DNA of 64,000 nt from RUG11462 sp045649405. Lineage in GTDB: Bacteria > Bacillota > Clostridia > Oscillospirales > Acutalibacteraceae. Made by a program: the position numbers and the translations under genes. The stretch is taken from positions 7,687-71,686 of the forward strand of contig JAZRPW010000023.1 in assembly GCA_045649405.1 (NCBI GenBank), given 5' to 3'. The notes below the pieces were generated by a model that saw only the letters and a list, made by a program, of their open reading frames with translations, was not told the origin of the DNA and searched no databases. Below, piece after piece: positions 52,899 through 61,126 of the stretch; the first letter of the stretch is position 1, and each line of letters opens with the position of its first letter.

Positions 52899-53915
52899 TT
52901 ATACATCCCATTTAAATACTGTTTTAAACGGTGTGGTCAAATCATTACCAAAAACACGAATAATGTCTTTAATAGACTTAACTGGCTCGTCCTCACTGAT
53001 AATAATTTTAATTCTTTTTTGGAAGTCTTTTGACTCCATAAGTTCAACTGCTTTTTCGAAGTCAGCACGACCTGAACGAGAAGAACCAATGAAAGTAAGA
53101 CCTTTTTCCAAAATGTCACGAGTGTTAATGCCAACCTTGTTTTCAGAAACACCCATAAGCATTACAGTACCTTGTGGGTTGATGTGTCTAATAATATCAT
53201 CAATTGCGTAGAAAGAGCCTTCGCCACCACAACATTCAAATGCGTGGTCAACATTAAAGTCTTCTGGAATGTTGTTTGCAAGATGAGTACCATCAACAAA
53301 TGAGAAGTGTGAAAGTTTGCGTGAGTCCATACCAACAACATAAAGTTTTGAATTTGGAAAACGAAGTTTTAACACATTTGCAACTGAATAAGCAAGTGAG
53401 CCGTCACCCCAAATACCAATAGAATCACGAACTTCGTGAGCAGCCAAATCAAATCTTGTTGAAGCGTGAACGCCAACACTAATAAATTCAGTGATTGCTG
53501 CTACTGCGTCTGGCACATCGTTATAAGGCACAACTCGGTCAACCGGCAAATCAACAAACTCACGCATAAATCCGTCGTGGCCTGATGATAAGAAGTAAGA
53601 GCCTTTGTCATAGTTTTCAAAAATAACTGGGTTTTTGCGAATTGGTGTGTTAGGAATCATAACAACCTTTTGACCTTTTTCATAAGTGCCAGTTGGGTCA
53701 AATTCAACAATACCGCAACATTCATGAATAAGCGCCATTGGCAATTTCTTATTCAACACCTTAATGTCACGTTGGCCCAAGAAATAACGTTGGTCAGCGT
53801 GGCACAAAGCCATATAATTTGGTCTGATGATAACTTTATCAGAATTAAGACTTAAATCGGTGTATTTAATTGAAAAAACCTTTGGACTTACTAATTGATA
53901 AACGTAATTAATCAA
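52899..53915 (-). CDS. tarJ: Ribulose-5-phosphate reductase TarJ (ribitol-5-phosphate dehydrogenase)
   Basis: About 338 residues, a zinc-type medium-chain dehydrogenase reducing ribulose 5-phosphate to ribitol 5-phosphate. I start at TTG 53915: GGAGG (53924-53928) lies eight bases upstream, and the resulting INYVYQLVSPKVFSI matches the start of known TarJ proteins. Zinc ligands are suggested by MALCHADQRYF and LIHECCG, the cofactor site by GIWGDGSLAYSVANVL, and SGHDGFM and KLSHFSFVD are TarJ-typical. It overlaps tarI by eight bases, so translation is coupled. Confidence 0.92.
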   Translation of the reverse strand: MINYVYQLVSPKVFSIKYTDLSLNSDKVIIRPNYMALCHADQRYFLGQRDIKVLNKKLPMALIHECCGIVEFDPTGTYEKGQKVVMIPNTPIRKNPVIFENYDKGSYFLSSGHDGFMREFVDLPVDRVVPYNDVPDAVAAITEFISVGVHASTRFDLAAHEVRDSIGIWGDGSLAYSVANVLKLRFPNSKLYVVGMDSRKLSHFSFVDGTHLANNIPEDFNVDHAFECCGGEGSFYAIDDIIRHINPQGTVMLMGVSENKVGINTRDILEKGLTFIGSSRSGRADFEKAVELMESKDFQKRIKIIISEDEPVKSIKDIIRVFGNDLTTPFKTVFKWDV

Positions 53916-54627
53916 TTTTAATTCCTCCAACCATAGCTTGAGCAATCTTATAGTCGCTCACAGTTGTAATTTTAATATTAGAAATTTCGCCCTCAACCAT
54001 AAAGACAGGGTGGTTTTTAACAATGCAAATTTTACAAGCATCTGTCAAAATTGCCTTTTCATCTTCAGTAAGCTCATTGTAAAGCTTTTTCAAAAGAGAA
54101 ATGTTAAAACTTTGTGGTGTTTGGCCTTGATACATTTTGCTTCTGTCAGGAATGTTTGAAATAAACTGACCATCTTCGCTTTCAACAATAGTATCAATAG
54201 CACTTGTAACAGTATCAACTGCACCATATTTAATTGCAGCGTCAATGTTATCATTAATCATTCTTTGTGTAACAAATGGTCTAACAGAGTCATGTGTTAC
54301 AATAATGTGCTCGTCAGACTCGCCAAATTTTTCTTCAATGTCAGCAACAATGTTGAAAATTGTTGAGTTTCTGTCAGTACCGCCTGCAACAACGTGAATG
54401 TTGTCAGAAGCAGGTGCACCAATGTATTTTTTAATAAGGTCATTCATATGTGTAACCCAGTCAGCGTGAACACCAATGTAGATGTGGTCAAGACGTGAAG
54501 CCAATTTGAACTTTTCTAAAGTGTGAACAATAATTGGTTTTTCATCTAAATTCAAAAATTGCTTTGGCATATCAGAAATATTCATTCTTGAACCAACGCC
54601 ACCAGCTAAAATTGCACCAAAAATCAT
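53908..54627 (-). CDS. tarI: Ribitol-5-phosphate cytidylyltransferase TarI
   Basis: 239 residues, IspD-like fold. LAGGVGSRMNISDMPKQFL is the CTP-binding start. AGGTDRNSTIF, THDSVRPFVT and YQGQTPQSFN are typical of TarI, and the adjacent tarJ decides TarI over IspD. It makes CDP-ribitol from CTP and ribitol 5-phosphate. ATGA overlap with the LicD gene upstream and eight-base overlap with tarJ downstream show a tight operon. Confidence 0.93.
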   Translation of the reverse strand: MIFGAILAGGVGSRMNISDMPKQFLNLDEKPIIVHTLEKFKLASRLDHIYIGVHADWVTHMNDLIKKYIGAPASDNIHVVAGGTDRNSTIFNIVADIEEKFGESDEHIIVTHDSVRPFVTQRMINDNIDAAIKYGAVDTVTSAIDTIVESEDGQFISNIPDRSKMYQGQTPQSFNISLLKKLYNELTEDEKAILTDACKICIVKNHPVFMVEGEISNIKITTVSDYKIAQAMVGGIKID

Positions 54628-55505
54628 TTTTTATTTCCTCCGTTTGTAAAATAATATTTACCTTTATAAATTTTATATGAATTGTCAGTATCGACAAATT
54701 CAATTTCATGATGAACAACTCTGTCTTCTTCTGGTGGCAATTCCAAATAGTCACCAAAAGCTTCTTTTAAATAGTTGTCATAACCGACCATTGCCGGAAT
54801 GTCGTGCCCTTCGAACTTTAAATAAACAGTGTCTAAAAAGTCTTTTGCAAAATACTTTTTCTTCATATAATAAGGGCCAGAGCAAAGCTCGGTTGCATGT
54901 TCACTTGTTTTAAGTGAATATTTTGTCATTCTTCTCTTACAACCCATTGCAATTTTCCATCTAAGCGACTTAAACGGAACAAGTGCCAACAAAATTCTGC
55001 CTATAATTTCAATAAGTTTGCCGTTGTTAAGCGGTGCTTCGCCGATTAAATAAAGCGAATAAAACAGTGCATTCATCATTTGAAAAATGCGTTTTACTTT
55101 TCCGCTTGGTCGCCCGTCAATTGGCAAAACATCAAGCACAATTCCGTGATTTATATCAAGGTCTTTTTGATAAGATTTGATATAAGTTGTTTCGCTATCA
55201 CAAATTGTTGCAAAAAGATTTTTTGTAAGATTTTCTTTTGTTGAAACCTGCAAAAAATATCTGTCTGAATGGGAATGCTTGTTGAAAAGTTCAATCAGTT
55301 TTTCATAATCTTCTCTTGGCATAAAAACATCAACATCATCATCCCAAGGAATAAACCCGCCTTCTCTGACAGCACCGATAAGGCAACCACCACAGAAGTA
55401 GAATGTAAGGTTGTGCTTGTCACAAAAATCTTTGAAAAACAATAACATTTCAAGCGACTTTTTTTGCAAGTTAATTATTTCTACATCACTTATTTTGTAA
55501 GCCAT
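54624..55505 (-). CDS. LicD-family transferase linked to CDP-ribitol synthesis
   Basis: About 293 residues. LicD core CGGCLIGAVREGGFIPWDDD then VDVFMPREDY near residue 40-65, HGIVLDVLPIDGRP near 140 and GYDNYLKEAFGDYLELPPEED at the C-terminus. Start taken at ATG 55505 (the ribosome binding site is weak; a GTG at 55517 would overlap the upstream stop). LicD-fold enzymes include ribitol-phosphate transferases in animals, and this one is coupled to tarI by ATGA, so a CDP-ribitol donor is the best guess. Confidence 0.85.
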   Translation of the reverse strand: MAYKISDVEIINLQKKSLEMLLFFKDFCDKHNLTFYFCGGCLIGAVREGGFIPWDDDVDVFMPREDYEKLIELFNKHSHSDRYFLQVSTKENLTKNLFATICDSETTYIKSYQKDLDINHGIVLDVLPIDGRPSGKVKRIFQMMNALFYSLYLIGEAPLNNGKLIEIIGRILLALVPFKSLRWKIAMGCKRRMTKYSLKTSEHATELCSGPYYMKKKYFAKDFLDTVYLKFEGHDIPAMVGYDNYLKEAFGDYLELPPEEDRVVHHEIEFVDTDNSYKIYKGKYYFTNGGNKK

Positions 55506-55510
55506 ATTTT

Positions 55511-56506
55511 TTACCACTTTTTAAAAGCAAATTTGAATATTCCAACAAAGAAACCTAAGCCATAAGAAAAATGCAAAACAAAATGTACCCACATTAGTCG
55601 CAATCGTCCTATTGTATAAGTAATGTGCTTTGACTTGAATGAAACCAAAAAGTCAATAGCAACATAAAGCGCCAAAACTGCAAGATAAAGCACACGAATT
55701 GGTTGGCAAATTAATGCTAAAAGGCCACCAAAAACAATGTACATAAAAAACAAAAGTGGCACAAGGTGGGAAAGGCGTGCAGGTTTTTTGTGCTTTTTAA
55801 TAACTGCAACCTTCCAAAAACCATAAAGATAATATTGTTTGAAAAGCGCTCTGTAATTATCTCTTGGGTAATAGGTACTTCTAATTTCAGGAGTAATGTA
55901 AACCTTACCACCGTTTTCAATTAATCTAAAGTTAAAATCATCATCTTCGTTCAAAGTCAAATCTTCATCAAAATAATTCAACTTTTCGGCAGTTGACTTT
56001 AAAAATGAGCCAAATGAAACTGTGTCAGAATAACCCTCATAATTTTCAATGTGGTTTCTGCCACCACCCAAAGCAAAAGGTGAGTAGTAAGCCGCAGCCA
56101 CTGCTTTTTGAATTGGATTTTTGCCCATAACAATGTTTGGACCACCAATATTATCAGCATCAGTTTTTAAATGATATTCAATACACTTTGAAACATAGTC
56201 AGTTGCATATTCAGAGTGGGCATCAAAACGAACAATATATTCGTGTTTTGCCGCTTTAATACCATAATTAAGTGCAAACTGAACAGACTTTTCAGGGTTG
56301 TCAATCATTTTAATAAAACTGTATTTCGAGGTGTATTTTTCTCTAATTATCTCTCTTGTAGCGTCGGTTGACATACCATCAACCAAAACTGCTTCAATCA
56401 AGTGCATAGGATAGTCTTGGTTAAGAAGTGAATCAAGACAAGCCTCAATATATCTTTCCTCGTTGTGAATAGGAATAACAACCGAAACGGTTGGGAAAAC
56501 TTCCAT
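55511..56506 (-). CDS. GT2-family glycosyltransferase with C-terminal membrane segment
   Basis: 331 residues. GT-A fold: TVSVVIPIHNEERYIEACLDSL, VDGMSTDAT, the DxD-like FDAHSEY near residue 115 and NEDDDFNFRL near 200. Three to four hydrophobic spans after residue 240 anchor it to the membrane, as in ExoA-like transferases. First gene of the cluster GT2-licD-tarI-tarJ. Sugar donor unknown. SD GGGGT. Confidence 0.87.
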   Translation of the reverse strand: MEVFPTVSVVIPIHNEERYIEACLDSLLNQDYPMHLIEAVLVDGMSTDATREIIREKYTSKYSFIKMIDNPEKSVQFALNYGIKAAKHEYIVRFDAHSEYATDYVSKCIEYHLKTDADNIGGPNIVMGKNPIQKAVAAAYYSPFALGGGRNHIENYEGYSDTVSFGSFLKSTAEKLNYFDEDLTLNEDDDFNFRLIENGGKVYITPEIRSTYYPRDNYRALFKQYYLYGFWKVAVIKKHKKPARLSHLVPLLFFMYIVFGGLLALICQPIRVLYLAVLALYVAIDFLVSFKSKHITYTIGRLRLMWVHFVLHFSYGLGFFVGIFKFAFKKW

Positions 56507-56741
56507 AAAATTTACCCCGCATTTTTATTATTGCCTTTTTAGCAAGACATAATTATACACGCTAGCATAATTAATATTATTATAACTTGTAAAATTCAAT
56601 ATGTCAATGATTTGGCAATAGTTAAGTTCAAAAAACTATGCTATTTTTGTAAAAGTGCGTTTAACATTTGTGTACAATTTACAAAATATTTCGTTTTGTT
56701 TATGCAAATTGTAGAACAGCGTTTTGAAAGTTAAATTTTGC

Positions 56742-56770
56742 TTGATTTAAGATGTAACATTTGGTATAAT
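56742..56770 (+). promoter_or_regulatory. Promoter of the dockerin-GH9 gene
   Basis: TTGATT (56742-56747), 17 bases, TATAAT (56765-56770). The 68-base leader contains a small hairpin, GGGGT / ACCCC near 56784-56805, before the SD GGAGG. The remaining upstream gap (56,507-56,740) is A/T-rich with nothing else recognisable. Confidence 0.8.
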
Positions 56771-56844
56771 GTATGTGGATTATGGGGTAGTTTATTTAAA
56801 ACCCCTTTCAAAAACAAAAATTTTCATTAGACGGAGGTAAAATA

Positions 56845-59223
56845 ATGAAAAGAAAAACATCTTTAATTGCAATTATTTTGGCATTTTTAATTGCATTTTC
56901 TAGCGTTTCATTCGGCTCAATTTCAGTTAACGCTGATGCACCAGGTGACGCTAACAAGGACGGTTATATCAATGCGCAAGACGTTCTCTGGGTTAGAAAA
57001 TATCTTGCAAAGATAAGTGAACCAAGAAAAATCAGACCTGGCGACCCAGCAGACGTTAACTCTACTGACGCTCTTGATACTGATGATATTTTCCAATTGA
57101 GAAGATATATTGCTAAACTTCAAAAAGAGTTTTATGTTCGTGGTTACACAACAGTACCAACTACTAAAGCAACCACAGCAACAACAACTCATGGTAACGA
57201 CCAAGCTCCTTTCTATGAAGGTGGCGTTCCACGTTACTATTTCAATCAATTAGCACAAAGAGCTGTTGCATTTGACAACCCTTATTACACAGTTGCTGTT
57301 AACCAAGCTGGTTACTCAACAAACGCTAAGAAGATTGTAAAATTGGTTGAAGGTTTTGAAAGAACTCCTCAACTTTCATTGATTGAAAACAGAGATATTT
57401 ATTTGGTTGATGAAGCAACAAGACAGGTTGTTGCAACATTCAAATCAGGTAAAAAATATTTGTGTACTCCTGGTAAATTGAACGGTACTGATGATGCTTG
57501 GCAATCAAGTGTTGACATTTCATCATTCACAACACCTGGTACATATAGACTTTATGCTCCAGCTGGTTATTCATATCCATTCACAATTTCCGACAATCCA
57601 TATGCAAGAGTAATGGATTATATGTTGATGGCGCTTTACTATCAACGTTGTGGTGGCGCAGTTGAAAAATCAGTTCTTCAAAAATACGCTGATTATCTTG
57701 AAGAGCAATATGGTGAAAGCGCTGCAGATTATATGAAGAAATACGGCGCTCACGCTCGTACAGCTTGTCACTATGAATCAACCGGTTCAAACAAAGGCAG
57801 AGAAGTTGTAATTGTTGACCAATGGGACGGCTCAAAATTCACTGCAAATACTGATGAAAAAGGAAACGTTATTAGACTTCCTGCTTCACAATTTGCTTAC
57901 GGCTTGCATGACGCGGGTGACTATGGTAGATATACTCAACCTGCTTCTCAAGTAGTTGCTGACTTGTGTCAAGCTTATCAAATGTATCCAGAAGTATTCC
58001 AAACAGATATTATTCAAGATACAAACTCAAAAGGCGAAAAAGACAACTTGCCTGACATTCTTGACCAACTCAGATGGGAAGCTAAATTCCTTCTTAATAT
58101 GCAAAACTTGAACAAAGATAGCTCATCTTATGGTGGTTTCTACTTCAAGATTTGTACCGAAACATTTGCTTCTGCTCAAGGTGCAAAACCTGAAACAGAC
58201 GGTTCATTTAACGGTACACGTGGCGATTACAAAGGTCTTGGTGGTTTCCGTGTAATGAGCGTTAACTTTGCTACTTCTGCAGGTGCTGCAGGTGCATTGG
58301 CAAACACAGCTATAATCTTTAAAGATATCGACCCTGACTTTGCAAAACAATGTCAAGACGCTGCTGAACTTTGCTATGATTGGTATACAAACAATAGAAA
58401 AAGCAGTCCTAGAGATATGACAGAAGCTGAAAAGAACGCAAGAGATAAAGTTCCAACTTCAACTGTCGCTTCTGGTTGGGGCACAGGCGGCGGTGCTTAT
58501 GGTGGTACTGCTAGCGAAGCAAACAGTTCACAATTCTATATGTGGGCAGCGCTTTATAGATTAACAAAAAATAGTAAATACGCAGCTAAAATTTCTTCTT
58601 CAACAGTTGACTACACAATGGGCTCACAAGCTCACGGTGGTTATGGTGCCCTTCAATATGTACTTATGAACAAATACAATGAAGGCACAACAGACCAAAG
58701 CTTGGTTGACACAATTATTAACAAATGGAAATCTTCAGCTATTGCTAACAACACCACAACAAGCAAATCATCATTCGGTGACTTGGCTCAGTATGGTTGG
58801 GGTTCAATGGGTCAAGAAGGTTCAATTAAAGCAAACGGTCTTGCAGCTTATTTCGTTAATGATGGTACTGACTATGTATTGGGCGCTCGTTCATTGCTTA
58901 ACTTCAAACTCGGTACTAACTGGTTGGGTTACTGCTTTGTTACTGGTCTTTCTGAAGGTTCTTCAAAGAACATTCACCATTATCCGTCAGTAGTTTTGAA
59001 ACGTGAAAACAAAGATACTCAATGTACTCCAGGTCAAATGGCTGCTGGTTACTCACAAGGTCAAGGTTCTGATACTTCATTCCACTATTCTGATAAAGAT
59101 GGTGACTATGTATCAAACGAAATTTGTGTATACTGGAACTCAAGCTGTTTGGCAGCTTATGCAACAGTTGTTCAACAAGATATGGACACATCAGGCATTG
59201 CAGAAGCAAGTTCAATTGACTAA
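56845..59223 (+). CDS. Secreted GH9 cellulase with N-terminal type I dockerin
   Basis: 792 residues with signal peptide (cleavage near VNADA). A type I dockerin lies at residues about 33-92: a canonical calcium loop DANKDGYINAQD plus a second, less canonical DVNSTDALDTDD, each followed by an RKYLAK/RRYIAK helix. A Thr-rich linker leads to an Ig-like CelD_N domain (VAVNQAGYS) and the GH9 (alpha/alpha)6 barrel. Catalytic DAGD is at Asp356-Asp359, proton donor Glu759 in SNEICVYWNSSC, and IHHYPS is in place. The dockerin predicts attachment to a cohesin scaffold, not in this window. Confidence 0.92.
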   Translation: MKRKTSLIAIILAFLIAFSSVSFGSISVNADAPGDANKDGYINAQDVLWVRKYLAKISEPRKIRPGDPADVNSTDALDTDDIFQLRRYIAKLQKEFYVRGYTTVPTTKATTATTTHGNDQAPFYEGGVPRYYFNQLAQRAVAFDNPYYTVAVNQAGYSTNAKKIVKLVEGFERTPQLSLIENRDIYLVDEATRQVVATFKSGKKYLCTPGKLNGTDDAWQSSVDISSFTTPGTYRLYAPAGYSYPFTISDNPYARVMDYMLMALYYQRCGGAVEKSVLQKYADYLEEQYGESAADYMKKYGAHARTACHYESTGSNKGREVVIVDQWDGSKFTANTDEKGNVIRLPASQFAYGLHDAGDYGRYTQPASQVVADLCQAYQMYPEVFQTDIIQDTNSKGEKDNLPDILDQLRWEAKFLLNMQNLNKDSSSYGGFYFKICTETFASAQGAKPETDGSFNGTRGDYKGLGGFRVMSVNFATSAGAAGALANTAIIFKDIDPDFAKQCQDAAELCYDWYTNNRKSSPRDMTEAEKNARDKVPTSTVASGWGTGGGAYGGTASEANSSQFYMWAALYRLTKNSKYAAKISSSTVDYTMGSQAHGGYGALQYVLMNKYNEGTTDQSLVDTIINKWKSSAIANNTTTSKSSFGDLAQYGWGSMGQEGSIKANGLAAYFVNDGTDYVLGARSLLNFKLGTNWLGYCFVTGLSEGSSKNIHHYPSVVLKRENKDTQCTPGQMAAGYSQGQGSDTSFHYSDKDGDYVSNEICVYWNSSCLAAYATVVQQDMDTSGIAEASSID

Positions 59224-59235
59224 AATTTAAAGCAA

Positions 59236-59271
59236 AAATTTAGGGGTTGGTTCTTTGCCAACCCCAAATTT
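59236..59271 (+). terminator. Hairpin between the two GH9 genes
   Basis: AAATTT-A-GGGGTTGG, loop TTCTTTG, CCAACCCC-AAATTT. The stem is strong but the T run is short, so partial read-through into the next GH9 gene is possible. Confidence 0.65.
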
Positions 59272-59293
59272 ATGAATAAATTAGGTGATAATT

Positions 59294-60997
59294 ATGTGTA
59301 AAATTACAATTCCAGAAGATTTTTCAAAAGAATTAAACATTGACATTGCGGTAAACCAAATTGCTTATGGTTTAAATGCGCCTAAAGTTGCAGTTTGTAA
59401 AAACGATATTACTGGTCAATTTTTTGTTGTAAATTCAAAAACAAAAGAAGCTGTTTTCGAAGGAAAACTTAGTGGCAAAAAGTTTGATGCTACTAATGCA
59501 ATTTATGTAACACACGCTGACTTTACCGGCGTTAAAGAAGAAGGCGAATATTACATTGCAACTGCTAAAGGTGTTTCTTATCCTTTTAGCGTTTCACAAA
59601 AACCTTATGAAGATGTAACAAAAGCAATGATTAAGGCGCTTTATTTCCAACGTTGCGGTATGGATTTGGAAGAAAAATATGCAGGTCCTTATACACACAA
59701 AGCTTGCCACAATCTTCCTGCTTATTTGCTTACCGACCCTAAGGTTATTATTGATGATGTTTCTGGTGGTTGGCATGATGCGGGCGACTACGGTAAATAC
59801 ATTACACCTGCAAACCAAACTGTTTTTAATATGATGTATGCCTACGAACTTTTTGAAAAAGGCGTAGATTTTGACTTGAACATTCCTGAAAGTGGCAACG
59901 GCGTGCCTGACATTTTGAGCGAAGCTAAGTATGAACTTGACTGGATGCTTAAAATGCAGACCGAAGAAGGTGGCGTTTACCACAAGGTAACAACAGATAC
60001 TTTTGCGGCTAATGATATGCCTGATACCGATACAGAAAAATGGGAAATTCAAGCAATGAGCCCTGTAATGATTCCTGCAACTGCAGGTTTTGCAGCAGCA
60101 ATGGCAATTGCGGCAAGAGTTTACAAGAAATTCTACCCTGATTATGCAGATAAATGTCTTGAAGCTTCAAAACGTGCGTTTGATTATGCAATTGCTAATT
60201 ATAAAGATGCAAAAGAGTTCCAAAATGTTCCACCTTGCAACACCGGTGGTTATGGCGATGGTTGTTGTTTAGATGAAGTTTACTGGGCGGCGGCAGAACT
60301 TTTCAGAACCACAGGCGAAAAGGTTTATGAAGAGCGTTTTGCAGAATTCTTTGAAATGAAATTTTCAAAAACCGCTTTTGGTGCTTACAACCAAGGTGGT
60401 CACGGCTCATTTGCTTACTGTCTTGCTGAAAATGCAGATGCAGAATTAAAAGCAAAAGTTTTAAAATGTATTGTTGATGGCGCAGAAGCAGCCCTTACAA
60501 TATATAATAGAAACCCATATCTTCTTTGTTTGCATGATGGCGTTAATGCTCACGAAAATGAATATTATTGGGGCTCAAATGCCGTGCTTACAAACAAACT
60601 TGCTAATGTAATTTCTGCGGCTTATCTTTTGAAAACCGATAAATATGACAAAATGATTAGAGATAGCGTTTCTTACATTTTTGGTAGAAACTACATTTCA
60701 AAATGTTATGTAACAGGCTTTGGTACAAGCACAGTTGAAAATCCACACCACCGTCCATCAATGTTTGATGGCGTGAAAGATGCAATTCCAGGTCTTGTTG
60801 CAGGTGGCCCAAATGATAGAAAATGGCAAAGACCAACAGTTGTTAACGGGGTAAAACAATCTGAAGGTATTGACTGGGATAATATGCCATCGGCGGGTTG
60901 TTACATCGACTGGGAGTGGAACTGGACAACAAACGAAGTTACAATTTATTGGAACTCATCTTGTTTCTATGTAACAGCTTATCTTAACTCAAAATAA
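59294..60997 (+). CDS. GH9 enzyme without signal peptide (probable intracellular cellodextrin hydrolase)
   Basis: About 567 residues. It starts MCKITIPEDFSKELNIDIAV with no signal peptide; the in-frame GTG at 59285 belongs to the AGGTGA ribosome binding site of ATG 59294. CelD_N Ig-like domain (VNQIAYGLNAPK), then the GH9 barrel with SGGWHDAGDYGKY, GNGVPDILSEAKYELDWML, a late PHHRPS and the acid residue in TNEVTIYWNSSC. No dockerin or CBM is present. It differs from the upstream enzyme in lacking all export and attachment parts, so it probably cleaves imported oligosaccharides. Confidence 0.88.
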   Translation: MCKITIPEDFSKELNIDIAVNQIAYGLNAPKVAVCKNDITGQFFVVNSKTKEAVFEGKLSGKKFDATNAIYVTHADFTGVKEEGEYYIATAKGVSYPFSVSQKPYEDVTKAMIKALYFQRCGMDLEEKYAGPYTHKACHNLPAYLLTDPKVIIDDVSGGWHDAGDYGKYITPANQTVFNMMYAYELFEKGVDFDLNIPESGNGVPDILSEAKYELDWMLKMQTEEGGVYHKVTTDTFAANDMPDTDTEKWEIQAMSPVMIPATAGFAAAMAIAARVYKKFYPDYADKCLEASKRAFDYAIANYKDAKEFQNVPPCNTGGYGDGCCLDEVYWAAAELFRTTGEKVYEERFAEFFEMKFSKTAFGAYNQGGHGSFAYCLAENADAELKAKVLKCIVDGAEAALTIYNRNPYLLCLHDGVNAHENEYYWGSNAVLTNKLANVISAAYLLKTDKYDKMIRDSVSYIFGRNYISKCYVTGFGTSTVENPHHRPSMFDGVKDAIPGLVAGGPNDRKWQRPTVVNGVKQSEGIDWDNMPSAGCYIDWEWNWTTNEVTIYWNSSCFYVTAYLNSK

Positions 60998-61006
60998 AAC
61001 TTAAAG

Positions 61007-61038
61007 AAGGAATCGGTTTTATCGGCCGATTCCTTTTT
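61007..61038 (+). terminator. Terminator after the second GH9 gene
   Basis: AAGGAATCGG, loop TTTTATCGG, CCGATTCCTT, then TTT. Confidence 0.87.
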
Positions 61039-61058
61039 GCATTTTTTGGTAGAAGTTG

Positions 61059-61087
61059 TTGACAATTTTTCGCCAAAGTGTTAAAAT
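61059..61087 (+). promoter_or_regulatory. Promoter of the large BspA-like gene
   Basis: TTGACA (61059-61064), 17 bases, TAAAAT (61082-61087). No AACCTG-type operators like those at 2575-2638 are present. Confidence 0.85.
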
Positions 61088-61126
61088 TAAATCAAAATAA
61101 AAAGCGAATTTAAAGGAGTAGCAAAA

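Noticed and set aside
52741..53211. 156-residue plus-strand ORF opposite the end of tarJ
   Set aside because: It lies antisense to well-supported tarJ and has no ribosome binding site or recognisable domain; its A/T-rich composition explains the open frame.
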